Made by a program: the position numbers and the translations under genes
In this document: positions 53,480-63,672 of the stretch, one piece after another
Layout: every line of letters starts with the position of its first letter
Position numbering within the stretch: the stretch's first letter is position 1
Source of the DNA: Porifericola rhodea
GTDB taxonomy: Bacteria; Bacteroidota; Bacteroidia; Cytophagales; Cyclobacteriaceae
Assembly: GCF_030506305.1 (NCBI RefSeq)
Contig: NZ_CP119421.1
Span: forward strand, 2,496,501 to 2,560,500
DNA: 64,000 nt
Direction: 5' to 3'
Notes under the pieces: generated by a model
The model's input: only the letters and a program-made list of their open reading frames with translations
What the model was told of the DNA's origin: nothing
Database searches by the model: none

Positions 53480-53559
53480 AATCGTTCTAAATAGATGCTT
53501 GCCTCAGCCAAGAAGGTAATAGAGCTATAAAGCTTAGAGGCGATTGCATAAAATTTACC

Positions 53560-55992
53560 ATGCGAACCATCAAAATGCAGCACAAACCATATCCAAAAAA
53601 CGTAGGTAAACCAGTTTTATCATTAAGCACCCCTATATTCATCTTTAGCCTGCTTAATCTATGTTTAATATACGTGCAAGATGTACAGGCTCAAGTAAAC
53701 TCTTTAGGAAGGCTACATGGACGTATCTTGAATGAAGAAAAAGAGGAGGTACTGGGAGCGACTATACTACTGAGAGGAACAAGTTTAGGGGCAGCTACTG
53801 ATGCTAATGGCTATTATGAAGTCAATAACATACCAGAGGGAAACTATATAGTTATTGTATCTTCCTTAGGGTACGTTACCTCTAACCAGGAGATTAGTCT
53901 AGAAAAAGGACAGAGTTTGAAGTTGGACCTTATACTAGAATCCTCTATGGAGCAGCTAGATAACGTAACTATCTTTGGCAAAAGTACTGCTCAGGAAGTA
54001 GAAGAGCAGCCGTTTGAGGTAGAAGCCGTTGATGCCAGGCAACTGCACAATACCACACTAGATCTCGGTCATACTCTGGATAGAGTCTCCGGAGTTAGGG
54101 TAAGAGAAAGTGGTGGAGTAGGTTCACGTATGAATTTTTCTCTCAATGGCTTTAGTGGTAACCAGGTAAAGTTTTTTATAGATGGGGTTCCTATGGAAAA
54201 CTTCGGCTCGTCTTTTCAGCTAAACAACATACCTGTTAACCTGGCAGAGCGCATAGAAATTTACAAAGGAGTCGTACCTATCTGGCTGGGGTCCGATGCC
54301 CTGGGAGGAGCCATAAATATAGTAACCAATGGAGGTCAACGTAATTACCTTGATGTCTCCTATGCTTATGGCTCTTTTAATACTCACCGTTCGGTAGTAA
54401 ATACCGTTTATACCTCGGAGTCTGGTTTTACGGTACGCCTGAATGCCTTCCAGAATTATTCGGACAACAATTACTGGGTAGATGTGGATGTCGCAGATAT
54501 CAACACGGGTAAATATTATCCTCAGCAAAGAGTGAGAAGATTCCATGATACCTACCACAACGAAACATTGATCGCCAAAGCCGGTGTAGTAAACAAGAGC
54601 TATGCTGACGAGCTACTTGTGGGAATTACAATAGGGAAAAATTATAATGAAATACAGACCGGAGCGCGTTTGGTAAGCGTGTATGGCGACTGGCATAGAC
54701 AAGGCAATATTGTGATGCCTGGCCTTAGATACCGGAAGCAAAACTTTTTTATCAAAGGTCTGGACCTGACAGTTAACGCTAATTACAACTTTGGTCAGGA
54801 ACAAAACATAGATACTGTAAATCGCCGTTACAATTGGTTTGGCGACTACAAAGAGTATAATGGTGAGGGTAGCGAGCGCTCCCGTTCAATGTATAAATAC
54901 AGTAACAATAATGGAATTGCTACTGCCAACCTACGTTACCAGCCGAATGAGTCGCACGCTATCTCACTAAATCATGTATACAATACCTTTAACCGCCAGG
55001 GAAGCGATGAGCTATATCCAGAAAATGATAGCTACGACCAGCCAAGAATAAGTAGGAAGAATGTGACGGGCTTAGGTTATACCTATACATATAGCGAGAG
55101 AGGTAATGCTTCTGTTTTTCTGAAACACTACGAACAAGCTAATCGCTTCTCCAATTTTTCTGATGCTGAAGACCAGTACATCATACAGGAGAATAATTTT
55201 AGTAGTATGGGTTATGGCATTGCAGCTACCTACTTTTTAACAGAAAGCTTACAGTTAAAGGGCTCTTATGAGAAAAGTTATCGCCTGCCCGAGATAGAAG
55301 AACTGTATGGTGATGTGGTCAACCTGAGAGGAAATATAGATCTGGATCCTGAAACTAGCCATAACTATAATCTGGGCTTGGGTTATAAGCCTAATCTTAG
55401 CAAAACACATCGTATTTCGGCTAATGCTAACCTGCTCTACCGAGACGCGCAGGACTTTATCCGCCCTCGCCTGGATAACAATCAGGTAATGCAGATCATG
55501 GATAACTTAGTAAATGTGACAAATGTGGGAGTAGATGGAGAAATCCGGTATGCTTATAAAGATCTACTCTCTGCAGGAGCGAACATAACTTATCAGAACC
55601 TGAGAAACAACACACGTTACGAAGCTGGGCAAGTGGTAGAAAGTTTAGTATACCGTGACCGTATCCCCAACAAACCTTACCTCTTTGGCAATGCAGATGT
55701 GTCTGTATACTTCAAAGATCTGGGAGGAGAAGGAAAGCAGCTGACCGTAGGCTACAACCTACTGTATGTGCACGATTTTTACCTCTACTGGCCTAGTTTG
55801 GGTAGCGATAAGCTTGGAGTGCCGGAGCAACTATCGCATGACCTAAGTCTGACCTATGCCCTATCTGAAGGTAAATACAACATTACGATAGAAGGCAGAA
55901 ACCTGGCAGATGCTAAGCTGTACGATAACTTTAGCCTGCAAAAGCCTGGCAGAAGCATAGTAGCTAAACTTAGATATTTCGTCAGTAAATAG
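53560..55992 (+). CDS. TonB-dependent outer-membrane receptor, XusA-like
   Basis: 810 residues (ATG at 53575 is an alternative start). It has a signal peptide, an N-terminal carboxypeptidase-like domain (RLHGRILNEEKEEVLGATIL), a plug domain (RVRESGGVGSRMNFSLNGFS; GVVPIWLGSDALGGAINIV) and a 22-strand barrel that keeps YRLPEIEELYGD and ends AKLRYFVSK. It imports a ligand with TonB energy. It is followed after 27 bases by a DUF4374 lipoprotein and then a PepSY membrane protein, the order seen in XusABC of Bacteroides thetaiotaomicron, which takes up siderophores made by other species. An iron-siderophore ligand is inferred. Confidence 0.9.
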   Translation: MRTIKMQHKPYPKNVGKPVLSLSTPIFIFSLLNLCLIYVQDVQAQVNSLGRLHGRILNEEKEEVLGATILLRGTSLGAATDANGYYEVNNIPEGNYIVIVSSLGYVTSNQEISLEKGQSLKLDLILESSMEQLDNVTIFGKSTAQEVEEQPFEVEAVDARQLHNTTLDLGHTLDRVSGVRVRESGGVGSRMNFSLNGFSGNQVKFFIDGVPMENFGSSFQLNNIPVNLAERIEIYKGVVPIWLGSDALGGAINIVTNGGQRNYLDVSYAYGSFNTHRSVVNTVYTSESGFTVRLNAFQNYSDNNYWVDVDVADINTGKYYPQQRVRRFHDTYHNETLIAKAGVVNKSYADELLVGITIGKNYNEIQTGARLVSVYGDWHRQGNIVMPGLRYRKQNFFIKGLDLTVNANYNFGQEQNIDTVNRRYNWFGDYKEYNGEGSERSRSMYKYSNNNGIATANLRYQPNESHAISLNHVYNTFNRQGSDELYPENDSYDQPRISRKNVTGLGYTYTYSERGNASVFLKHYEQANRFSNFSDAEDQYIIQENNFSSMGYGIAATYFLTESLQLKGSYEKSYRLPEIEELYGDVVNLRGNIDLDPETSHNYNLGLGYKPNLSKTHRISANANLLYRDAQDFIRPRLDNNQVMQIMDNLVNVTNVGVDGEIRYAYKDLLSAGANITYQNLRNNTRYEAGQVVESLVYRDRIPNKPYLFGNADVSVYFKDLGGEGKQLTVGYNLLYVHDFYLYWPSLGSDKLGVPEQLSHDLSLTYALSEGKYNITIEGRNLADAKLYDNFSLQKPGRSIVAKLRYFVSK

Positions 55993-56019
55993 TTTTAATA
56001 TTTTCTAATTCAATTTATA

Positions 56020-57261
56020 ATGAGCAAACACAACTATCTATTAACAATTCTTTTCGCATTATTTTCAACTTTTTTGCTTTCTTCTTGTGATGATGATGAG
56101 AACCCCGCGCCAGATGGCGGTGGAGATGCTAATGAAGGAGGCACCAAGTATATCATTACTTCATCGCCTATAGCTTCTGATGGTGTAGCGGATTACCTGC
56201 TAACTACTGATGATCTAAGTACCGGAAGCGTAAGTACTGTAGGAAACGGTATTGAGCAGGATGGAACTTACCGTTATTATGTAAGCAACAATAACAAATT
56301 CTTCAGCCTTCTGTATGGTCAGGGCAACCCTGGAGCTGTAACCACTTACGAACTCAATGAAGAAGGTGAGCTTATCAAAGTCTCTGACTTCCAGTCTGAA
56401 ACCGTGCAGGCTTTCGCGGCTGTGGAAGACGACATTTTAATGATGAAAATTCCTCGTAGTGGTGATGCCAATGCCTCATGGTACAGAGTAAATGCAGAGC
56501 AGGTACAAATTGTAGGTGAAGGGCAGGTAAACATTGAAGTATTGGCGGGGAACGGCGAGCGTGCGCACTTTACCTGGTTAACTCAGGTAGGTGATAAAGT
56601 ATATGCTCCATATATGAGCATTAAAGGCTGCTGCGGCGACACCTTTGGCACAAATCACCCGGATAGTGCATGGGTAGCGGTATTTTCTTACCCCAGTATG
56701 GAGTTTGAAAGAGTTATTACTGATGACAGAATCAGCTTTATTGGTAAGTACTTTAACAATGGCCTGATTGAAGACGAAAAAGGCGACGTATATGCTTACT
56801 CTGCTGCTGTGGCGGCCAGCGAGGGGGAGTTTACTTCTACTAAGCCTTCTGCAATTGTTAAACTTGTTAAAGGAGAGACTGAGTTTGATCAAAATTACTT
56901 CTTCAATGTAGAGCAGGCTTCAGGGGGGGCATATATTACTGCCCAAAACTACATTGGAAATGGTAAATTCTTACTTATGATGGCTGACGAAAAAGCCGCT
57001 TATAGCGTAGGAAGCCGTTTAGCTATCGCTGACGTTTACACGCAGGATTTTACCTGGGTACAGGGAGCACCCGAAGCCACAAAAGTGGTTAACGTAACTA
57101 CCAATAACCTGGTAGATGAAGATGGGGAAACTATTCATATAGGTATCACTACCGAAGAAGGCAGCTACATCTATCAGGTAAATGCCAACACTGCCACTGC
57201 CACACAGGGTATAGAGGTAGAAGGTGGTAGAATTACCGCAATAAGCAAGTTAACCTATTAG
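56020..57261 (+). CDS. DUF4374 surface lipoprotein, XusB-like
   Basis: 413 residues. The lipobox is LLSSC and the Cys is followed by DDDENPAPDGGG, an acidic lipoprotein-export-type signal suggesting the cell surface. The DUF4374 beta-propeller-like domain begins YIITSSPIASDGVADYLLTT and contains DKVYAPYMSIKGCCGDTFGT. XusB in B. thetaiotaomicron binds ferric enterobactin at the surface. Here it lies between the receptor and PepSY genes, so it probably hands the ligand to the receptor. Its ligand is inferred from this order. Confidence 0.9.
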   Translation: MSKHNYLLTILFALFSTFLLSSCDDDENPAPDGGGDANEGGTKYIITSSPIASDGVADYLLTTDDLSTGSVSTVGNGIEQDGTYRYYVSNNNKFFSLLYGQGNPGAVTTYELNEEGELIKVSDFQSETVQAFAAVEDDILMMKIPRSGDANASWYRVNAEQVQIVGEGQVNIEVLAGNGERAHFTWLTQVGDKVYAPYMSIKGCCGDTFGTNHPDSAWVAVFSYPSMEFERVITDDRISFIGKYFNNGLIEDEKGDVYAYSAAVAASEGEFTSTKPSAIVKLVKGETEFDQNYFFNVEQASGGAYITAQNYIGNGKFLLMMADEKAAYSVGSRLAIADVYTQDFTWVQGAPEATKVVNVTTNNLVDEDGETIHIGITTEEGSYIYQVNANTATATQGIEVEGGRITAISKLTY

Positions 57262-57284
57262 TCTTCTGATTTTTTCAACTTTAT

Positions 57285-57313
57285 AAGGGCCGGTTTATTG
57301 TGTTCGGGCCCTT
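57285..57313 (+). promoter_or_regulatory. Hairpin between XusB-like and XusC-like genes
   Basis: AAGGGCC (57285-57291) pairs with GGCCCTT (57307-57313) around a 15-base loop, with little U-tract. It may stabilise the upstream message or weaken read-through into the PepSY gene. Confidence 0.35.
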
Positions 57314-57340
57314 TATGCTCTTACTCATAAATAAAGCATA

Positions 57341-58570
57341 ATGCTAAACTCTGCCAAGAAAAAATACTCCCGATCCTTGTTCTATCGTGTATCTGCATGG
57401 TTACACCTCTGGTTGGGCCTTGTCTCTGGTATTGTAGTTGTAATAGTAAGCCTTACTGCGGCAGCCTTGGTGTTTGAAGAAGAGCTACGTCTTTGGCTTC
57501 AGCCTTACCAGACGGTAAGCCCTTCTGCTGAAGGTAACTTACTGCCACCTTCGGTACTTAGCGAGGCGGTCAAAAGTAAGTACCAATTTCCTTCAGTATA
57601 TGGAGTGTTTTATCGTGGTAAAGAGAAAAGTGCCATTGTTCCGTACTATGCAGACCGAAGTGACTATCAGGTAGTGTATGTTAATCCTTATTCGGGCCAG
57701 GTGCTCAAAAATCAGCATCTGAATAGCGACTTTTTTCGCTTTATGATTATAGGACATTATCAATTGTGGTTACCACGCTATATTGGAAAGCCTGTAGTAG
57801 CTTATGGAACTCTAATCTTCGTAATTACGCTCATAAGTGGCTTAATACTGTGGTGGCCCAAAAAATGGACTTCGGCAACGCGCAAAAGGAGCTTTCTCCT
57901 CAACCTGAAAGCCAGCTTTAAACGCCTGAACTATGACCTGCATAATGTGCTTGGCTTTTACGTGCTACTAGTAGCTCTGGTATTAGGGCTTACCGGTATG
58001 GTATATGGTATGCAGTGGTTTGCAGAGTCTGTGTACTGGTTAGGCTCCGGAGGTGAAAGCCTGAAGCGAGAGAGGTATCATTCTGATACTACCTTGGTTA
58101 TTCAACATCCACAAGCCGACGAAGACATACTCTTTAGTCAGTTGCAATCAGAGGTAGATTTCAGTACTTACGATGTTAAAATGTATTACCCTCGTGGCAA
58201 GCGCGGTGTATGGGGAGTAGAAGTAAACCCAAAACCTGGCACTACTTACTTAGCACATACAAATTACTACGAGCAGCACTCGCTCAAAAAACTTGCAGAA
58301 AAAGCGGCTTTCCCTCATGGCAATGGTGGAGATATGCTGATGAAGCTTAACTACGATCTGCACGTAGGCTCTATAGGTGGTATCTGGACTAAAATTATAG
58401 CATTTATCGCGTGTCTGATTTCTGCCAGCCTACCCATAACCGGTTTTATTATCTGGTGGGGTAAGAAAAAGAAAAAGCCGAAGCAGTACAAAGATAAAAA
58501 GCCAAAGTTTAGCGGTATGCAAAAAGGTGTGAGCAGGAGAATATCAATACCAGTAAAAGAAAAGGTGTAA
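57341..58570 (+). CDS. PepSY-associated membrane protein, XusC-like
   Basis: 409 residues with four likely membrane spans. It starts KYSRSLFYRVSAWLHLWLGL, followed by a hydrophobic helix; WLPRYIGKPVVAYGTL, the span ending SGLILWWPKKW, then LNYDLHNVLGFYVLLVALVL and a final span before FIIWWGKKKKKPK are typical of PepSY_TM (PiuB-like) proteins. Members are often ferric-siderophore reductases in the inner membrane, with paired His residues in WLHLW, DLHNV and DLHVG. It is last in the Xus-like operon, so it probably reduces iron from the imported siderophore. Confidence 0.9.
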   Translation: MLNSAKKKYSRSLFYRVSAWLHLWLGLVSGIVVVIVSLTAAALVFEEELRLWLQPYQTVSPSAEGNLLPPSVLSEAVKSKYQFPSVYGVFYRGKEKSAIVPYYADRSDYQVVYVNPYSGQVLKNQHLNSDFFRFMIIGHYQLWLPRYIGKPVVAYGTLIFVITLISGLILWWPKKWTSATRKRSFLLNLKASFKRLNYDLHNVLGFYVLLVALVLGLTGMVYGMQWFAESVYWLGSGGESLKRERYHSDTTLVIQHPQADEDILFSQLQSEVDFSTYDVKMYYPRGKRGVWGVEVNPKPGTTYLAHTNYYEQHSLKKLAEKAAFPHGNGGDMLMKLNYDLHVGSIGGIWTKIIAFIACLISASLPITGFIIWWGKKKKKPKQYKDKKPKFSGMQKGVSRRISIPVKEKV

Positions 58571-58663
58571 ACTGTATGTTCTGGAAATTATAGCTTGATA
58601 GGGCTTATTAAAAAAAGCAGATCATTCTCTTATTGTTTACAAGCAAAACTTACTCTATACGAT

Positions 58664-58691
58664 AGCTGGCCCAACGCCAGCTGTATTTTTT
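58664..58691 (+). terminator. Terminator of the Xus-like operon
   Basis: AGCTGGC (58664-58670) pairs with GCCAGCT (58676-58682) around a 5-base loop, followed by a T-run at about 58686-58691. Confidence 0.75.
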
Positions 58692-58776
58692 ATAAACTTC
58701 ATACAAGTTTAATGTAGCTCACATTTCGATAATACAAGCCTAACCTTGGCTTAACCTGCCCTTCTACTCCATCACC

Positions 58777-58784
58777 TACCTTTG
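58777..58784 (+). promoter_or_regulatory. Candidate -7 element for the SusCD pair
   Basis: TACCTTTG matches TAnnTTTG, 58 bases before the SusC ATG. No -33 TTG lies at a normal spacing. Confidence 0.4.
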
Positions 58785-58842
58785 CGCGCAAATATTGGAG
58801 CTACCTAAATTTTTGTTTTGCCCAATTTTTAAAGTTAAAACT

Positions 58843-61800
58843 ATGAGAAAACCATTACTGTCTTTGTATAGGTGCAGTGTATGGGTACTAGTCCTGCTTT
58901 TAGGTTTAGGCCATACATTGTATGCTCAGAACCGTGCCCTTAGCGGTACCGTTACTGACGAGGAGAATGCGCCCATCCCTGGCGTAAATGTGGTAGTTAA
59001 AGGATCTTCTACAGGTACAGTAACAGATGTGGAAGGAAACTATCGCCTGAACGTTAGCCCACAGGCAGAAGTACTGATCTTCTCTTTTGTTGGCTATGCC
59101 ACGCAGGAAGTCAGTATTAACAATCAGGCTCAGATTAACGTGAGCTTACTTACCGATGCTCAACAACTTAGCGAACTGGTAGTAACAGGATACACAACAC
59201 AGGACAAGAAAGATCTAACCGGGGCAGTATCTGTAGTAGAAATAGAAGATGTACAGAGTTTCCCTGTGGCGGGTGCAGACGAAATGCTGGAAGGTCGCGT
59301 AGCAGGCGTAAATGTAATTAGTAGCAATACCCCCGGTGGTAGTACCGCCGTGCGCGTCAGAGGCTTTAGTACTATCCGTAATAACGATCCGCTGTATGTC
59401 ATTGATGGTGTGCCTACTACCACGGGTATCAACCTGATCAACCCAAATGATATAGAGTCTATGCAGGTGCTTAAAGACGCATCTTCTGCTTCCATCTATG
59501 GTTCTCGTGCTGCCAATGGTGTAGTTATCGTAACTACTAAAAAAGGAAAATCAGAGACTCCTTCAGTAAGGCTCAGGTCTTATGTAGGGGTGCAGGAGGC
59601 TGTAAATCTGCCCGATATGCTAGGCGCTCAGGAATATGCGGATATGCTGTGGCAGGCTACCCGAAACGATGGTAAAGTACCTTCCAGCGACCTGTTTGGC
59701 GATGGTGCTAACCCGGTAATTCCGTCATATCTGGATGCAGACCAAACTATTCCTTCCGCTAATACAGACTGGATGGGCGAAATTTTTGAACCGGCCCTTA
59801 TTCATTCACATTATCTGGATTTTTCTAAAGGAAATGAAAAGTCACATTCTCTGCTTTCATTAGGCTATTACGATCAGGAGGGAGTACTAAGTTATACTGA
59901 CTTTAAAAGGGTGACTGCCCGAATTAACTCTGACTATAAGCTTTTAGATAGGCTTAGCGTTGGTGAAAACCTTTCGGTAGCCTATAGCTGGCAGACATCT
60001 ACTACTACCAATTCTGTGCTGGGGAGTGTGGTGTATGATGCTATGCGCTTTCCTTCTATAGTACCAGTAAAGGATAACAATGGAGAGTATGGAGGTAATC
60101 CACTAAACGATGTGCAGAACCCTCTGGGAAAACTATACCGTAACCGCGATAATCAGCGCCTCAACCTTCGTATTTTTGGTAATGCTTTTGCCAACCTGGA
60201 AATTATAGATGGGCTGGACTTCCGAACCAATTTTGGACTGAGCTTTACCAATTTCAACTTTAGAAGTTTTAGCCCTACGTATAACGAGATTCTATCTCAA
60301 AACCTGGCTAGCAGCTTATCTACTCAAAATAGCTTCGGCACCGATTGGGTATGGTCTAATACCTTAAACTACGCTAAAGATTTAGGAGTACACAGCCTGG
60401 ATGTTTTGCTCGGAGTAGAATCTGTAAATGCTTATACCGAGGGCTTCTCTGCTTCCAGGGTGGGTTTCCCTTATAACGATCCTAACTTCCAGTACCTGGA
60501 TGGTGGAGATGGAGCCGACCAACGCAATAGCGGTTATGCGAATGAGTGGTCGTTGTTTTCCTATTTTGGTAAGCTTAATTATGAGTATGATCAACGGTAC
60601 CTGCTATCTTTCACTCTTCGAAGAGATGGCTCTTCTAAACTGGGAGAAAACAAATGGGGGGCTTTCCCGGCACTTTCTGCCGGTTGGCGTATTTCTGAAG
60701 AAAGCTTCTTTAACCTGCCTGCCATTAATGAGCTAAAACTTAGAGTAGGTTGGGGCCAAAACGGTAATCAGGATATTCCTGCTTACTCTACAATTTCCAG
60801 CTTTGCTACCAATCCCTATTACTCTAACTATCCGATGGATGGAGCACAGGCCAGCGTACAACAGGGATTTACTGAAACCCGAAATGCCAATCCAGACCTG
60901 AAGTGGGAGACTACCGCTCAGACAAATATTGGACTGGATATGACTTTACTAGAAAACCGCTTGAGCATAGGTGCTGACTATTTCTACAAAAAAACCAAAG
61001 ATCTGTTAGTAGAGCGACCTTTGCCACCGGTAATAGGTGGTACTAACCAGACCCTCTGGGACAATGTTGGGGAGATGAAAAACTCAGGTTTTGAGTTTCT
61101 ACTTGCTTACGCCGACGAAATTAATACTGACCTTTCGTTTCGGGTAGACCTTAACTTTGCGGCTATTCAAAACGAACTAACCAGCTTACCTTCTGATATA
61201 GATTTTCTGTCTATTCCAGGCTCTATACTGCACTCTACCAATTTTGACCAGGACGTATCACGCTCTGATGTAGGCCAGCCTATAGCTTCATTTTACGGGC
61301 ACGATGCTATCGGTATCTTCCAGACACAGGAGCAGGTAAATAGTCATGCGGAGCAGCCCGGCGCACAGCCAGGCGATCTGATCTTTAGAGATATTAATGA
61401 AGACGGCGTAATTGATGATGAGGATCGTACGTTTGTAGGTTCTCCTCATCCGGATTTCTCTTACGGTATTACGCTGGGTGCAGACTACAAAGCCTTTGAT
61501 ATTTCGCTTTTCTTCTTTGGCTCTCAGGGCAATGAGGTGTATGACCTTACTCGCTACTATGGCGACTTCTTTAACCTCTCGGCATACAATAAGCATGCTC
61601 GTACTATGGATGCCTGGACACCCGACAATACTAGTGCCTCTGTGCCGCGCCTCTCTCTGGACGACAACAACCGCAATAGCCGTCCTTCTTCGTACTACGT
61701 GCAGGATGCCTCTTTCCTGAAGTTGAAAAACCTTCAGATAGGCTACACCCTGCCTAAATCTGTTGGCGAAAAGCTTGACCTGAGAGTGTATGTGCAGGCG

Positions 61801-61956
61801 CAAAACCTCTTTACTATTACGCCCTATGAGGGCCTGGACCCCGAAGTAGGCTTGCAGAACTACTCTTCTGACAACCGTAACCTGGATATAGGAGTGGACA
61901 GAGGTATCTATCCCTCATCACGAACTTTTCAGTTGGGGGTAAATCTGGGGTTCTAA
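58843..61956 (+). CDS. SusC/RagA-family TonB-linked outer-membrane protein
   Basis: 1037 residues from ATG 58843. A TTG at 58795 would add 16 residues ahead of the signal peptide and is unlikely. After the signal (VWVLVLLLGLGHTLYAQ) come the carboxypeptidase-like domain (LSGTVTDEENAPIPGVNVVV), the SusC linker LVVTGYTTQDKKDLTGAVSV, the plug with VRVRGFSTIRNNDPLYVIDG and SIYGSRAANGVVIVTTKKG, and a barrel ending FQLGVNLGF. It forms the transport channel of a SusCD pedal-bin complex. The partner SusD gene follows by 32 bases. The substrate is probably a glycan or glycoside, from the DUF1080 gene downstream. Confidence 0.96.
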   Translation: MRKPLLSLYRCSVWVLVLLLGLGHTLYAQNRALSGTVTDEENAPIPGVNVVVKGSSTGTVTDVEGNYRLNVSPQAEVLIFSFVGYATQEVSINNQAQINVSLLTDAQQLSELVVTGYTTQDKKDLTGAVSVVEIEDVQSFPVAGADEMLEGRVAGVNVISSNTPGGSTAVRVRGFSTIRNNDPLYVIDGVPTTTGINLINPNDIESMQVLKDASSASIYGSRAANGVVIVTTKKGKSETPSVRLRSYVGVQEAVNLPDMLGAQEYADMLWQATRNDGKVPSSDLFGDGANPVIPSYLDADQTIPSANTDWMGEIFEPALIHSHYLDFSKGNEKSHSLLSLGYYDQEGVLSYTDFKRVTARINSDYKLLDRLSVGENLSVAYSWQTSTTTNSVLGSVVYDAMRFPSIVPVKDNNGEYGGNPLNDVQNPLGKLYRNRDNQRLNLRIFGNAFANLEIIDGLDFRTNFGLSFTNFNFRSFSPTYNEILSQNLASSLSTQNSFGTDWVWSNTLNYAKDLGVHSLDVLLGVESVNAYTEGFSASRVGFPYNDPNFQYLDGGDGADQRNSGYANEWSLFSYFGKLNYEYDQRYLLSFTLRRDGSSKLGENKWGAFPALSAGWRISEESFFNLPAINELKLRVGWGQNGNQDIPAYSTISSFATNPYYSNYPMDGAQASVQQGFTETRNANPDLKWETTAQTNIGLDMTLLENRLSIGADYFYKKTKDLLVERPLPPVIGGTNQTLWDNVGEMKNSGFEFLLAYADEINTDLSFRVDLNFAAIQNELTSLPSDIDFLSIPGSILHSTNFDQDVSRSDVGQPIASFYGHDAIGIFQTQEQVNSHAEQPGAQPGDLIFRDINEDGVIDDEDRTFVGSPHPDFSYGITLGADYKAFDISLFFFGSQGNEVYDLTRYYGDFFNLSAYNKHARTMDAWTPDNTSASVPRLSLDDNNRNSRPSSYYVQDASFLKLKNLQIGYTLPKSVGEKLDLRVYVQAQNLFTITPYEGLDPEVGLQNYSSDNRNLDIGVDRGIYPSSRTFQLGVNLGF

Positions 61957-61988
61957 ATCAATAATAGTAGTAGTATCAAAATAGCAAT

Positions 61989-63644
61989 ATGATGATCAAG
62001 AAAATAACAAGCCTTTTATTGGCACTATCGCTTTTCGCCTGCTCTGAAGACAACTTCTTGCAGGAAGAGCCTATCGGTGAGCTGTCTCCTGAGCAGATTC
62101 TCGCTCCCGAAAATATTGAAGGAGTAATTACCTCCACCTATAGCGTGCTTAACGGACAAATAGATGAAGCATCTAATGCCTATAATTCTCCGGCTTCTAA
62201 CTGGAGCTTTGGCGATGTGCTTTCAGACGATGCCTACAAAGGAGGGGGAGGTACCGGAGACCAGAACGGTATTCACCAGTTGGAAATCTACAACACAGAC
62301 CCTAGCATACTGGATGTACAACGCAAATGGCTTGCTCTCTACGAAGGTGTAAAGCGCGCAAACCAGTCTATTCGCCTGCTTAACCGATCTCAGCAGTTTG
62401 ACGAAACCCTAAAAGCACAGCGTATTGGCGAAATGCGTTTTTTAAGAGGGCACTTCTATTTTGAACTCAAGAAAATCTATAACAAAATTCCTTATATAGA
62501 TGAAAGTGCCGAGCAAATAGAAGATTATTACGTGTCTAATACATCGCTTAGCTCTGAGCAACTCTGGCAAAAAATAGAAGAAGACTTTGCCACTGCTTTT
62601 GAGACTTTGCCTGAGTCGCAGGAAGAACCCGCTCGCCCTAGTAAGTGGGCAGCTAAAGCTTACCTTGCCAAAACATACCTCTATCAGGAGAAATGGCAGG
62701 AGGCAAGTAATGCTGCCGATGAGGTAATTAACAGTGGAGTCTACAGTCTGATGGATAATTTCAGAGATGTGTTTCTACCAGAAAATGATAACGGTAGCGA
62801 AATTATTTTTGCAGTACAGCACTCTATAAACGATGGGTCTCCAAGCAACTATAATGGCTCTATCGGCGACCGTTTGGCTGCCCCCGGTGGGCCTATGTAC
62901 CCTCAGTATGGCTTCCATCGTCCATCGCAAAACCTGGTCAATGCCTTTAAAACTGACGAAAATGGGCTGCCCTTGTTAGACAATGTGGAGGTAAGGGAGG
63001 ATGATAACCTGGATGTGCGTATAGATCATACACTGGCCAGACCGGGTATTCCTTATCTGGACTTAGGTATTAATTACGATGCGAGCTGGGCTCGTGATTT
63101 AGCTACCTACGGACCCTATGGTACCAAAAAGCGTATGGTATCGGCCAATTCTATCCATTATCTGCAAGTCTGGCCTTACGTAAATGCGTTAAACTATTAT
63201 GTAATCCGCTATGCAGACCTGCTACTCTGGAAAGCAGAAGCTGCTATTGAACTGGGAGATTTGGAAAGCGGACGTAGCTATATCAATCAGGTACGTGCCC
63301 GTGCCATGAATAGCGAAACCGTAAAAAACCTGGAGGGTACTGCTGATGCAGCAAACTACCAGATGTCTACCTACGATAATCCTTTCACCAGCTACGAAGA
63401 TGCTATTGAGGCGCTGAGAACCGAGCGCCGCCTGGAGTTTGCTCAGGAGGGGCACCGCTTCTTTGATCTGGTACGTTGGGGCATCGCTGCTCAGGTTATT
63501 AACAACTATCTGGAAGTAGAGAAAACCCGCCGTTCGCACCTTAGCGGAGCCAGCTTTACGCAAGGTAAGCACGAATACATGCCTATACCGCAGAGCCAGA
63601 TAGATCTGGGTCGTGAGCTCATTGAGCAAAACGATGGCTACTAG
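61989..63644 (+). CDS. SusD/RagB-family substrate-binding lipoprotein
   Basis: 551 residues with a lipobox (LSLFAC) followed by SEDNFLQEEP, an acidic surface-export-type start. The SusD helical scaffold has IRLLNRSQQFDETLKAQRIG, MRFLRGHFYFELKKIY, AKAYLAKTYLYQEKWQEASN, and the C-terminal RYADLLLWKAEAAIELG, INQVRARAM, LRTERRLEFAQEGHRFFDLV and YMPIPQSQIDL. It is the surface lid that binds the ligand for the SusC partner just upstream. Confidence 0.96.
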   Translation: MMIKKITSLLLALSLFACSEDNFLQEEPIGELSPEQILAPENIEGVITSTYSVLNGQIDEASNAYNSPASNWSFGDVLSDDAYKGGGGTGDQNGIHQLEIYNTDPSILDVQRKWLALYEGVKRANQSIRLLNRSQQFDETLKAQRIGEMRFLRGHFYFELKKIYNKIPYIDESAEQIEDYYVSNTSLSSEQLWQKIEEDFATAFETLPESQEEPARPSKWAAKAYLAKTYLYQEKWQEASNAADEVINSGVYSLMDNFRDVFLPENDNGSEIIFAVQHSINDGSPSNYNGSIGDRLAAPGGPMYPQYGFHRPSQNLVNAFKTDENGLPLLDNVEVREDDNLDVRIDHTLARPGIPYLDLGINYDASWARDLATYGPYGTKKRMVSANSIHYLQVWPYVNALNYYVIRYADLLLWKAEAAIELGDLESGRSYINQVRARAMNSETVKNLEGTADAANYQMSTYDNPFTSYEDAIEALRTERRLEFAQEGHRFFDLVRWGIAAQVINNYLEVEKTRRSHLSGASFTQGKHEYMPIPQSQIDLGRELIEQNDGY

Positions 63645-63672
63645 AAAATTTGTATCTATAGATAAGGAAAAG

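Noticed and set aside
61288-61803. Long open frame antisense to the SusC-like gene
   Set aside because: It lies wholly inside a well supported coding sequence, has no recognisable domain, and such frames are common opposite long genes.
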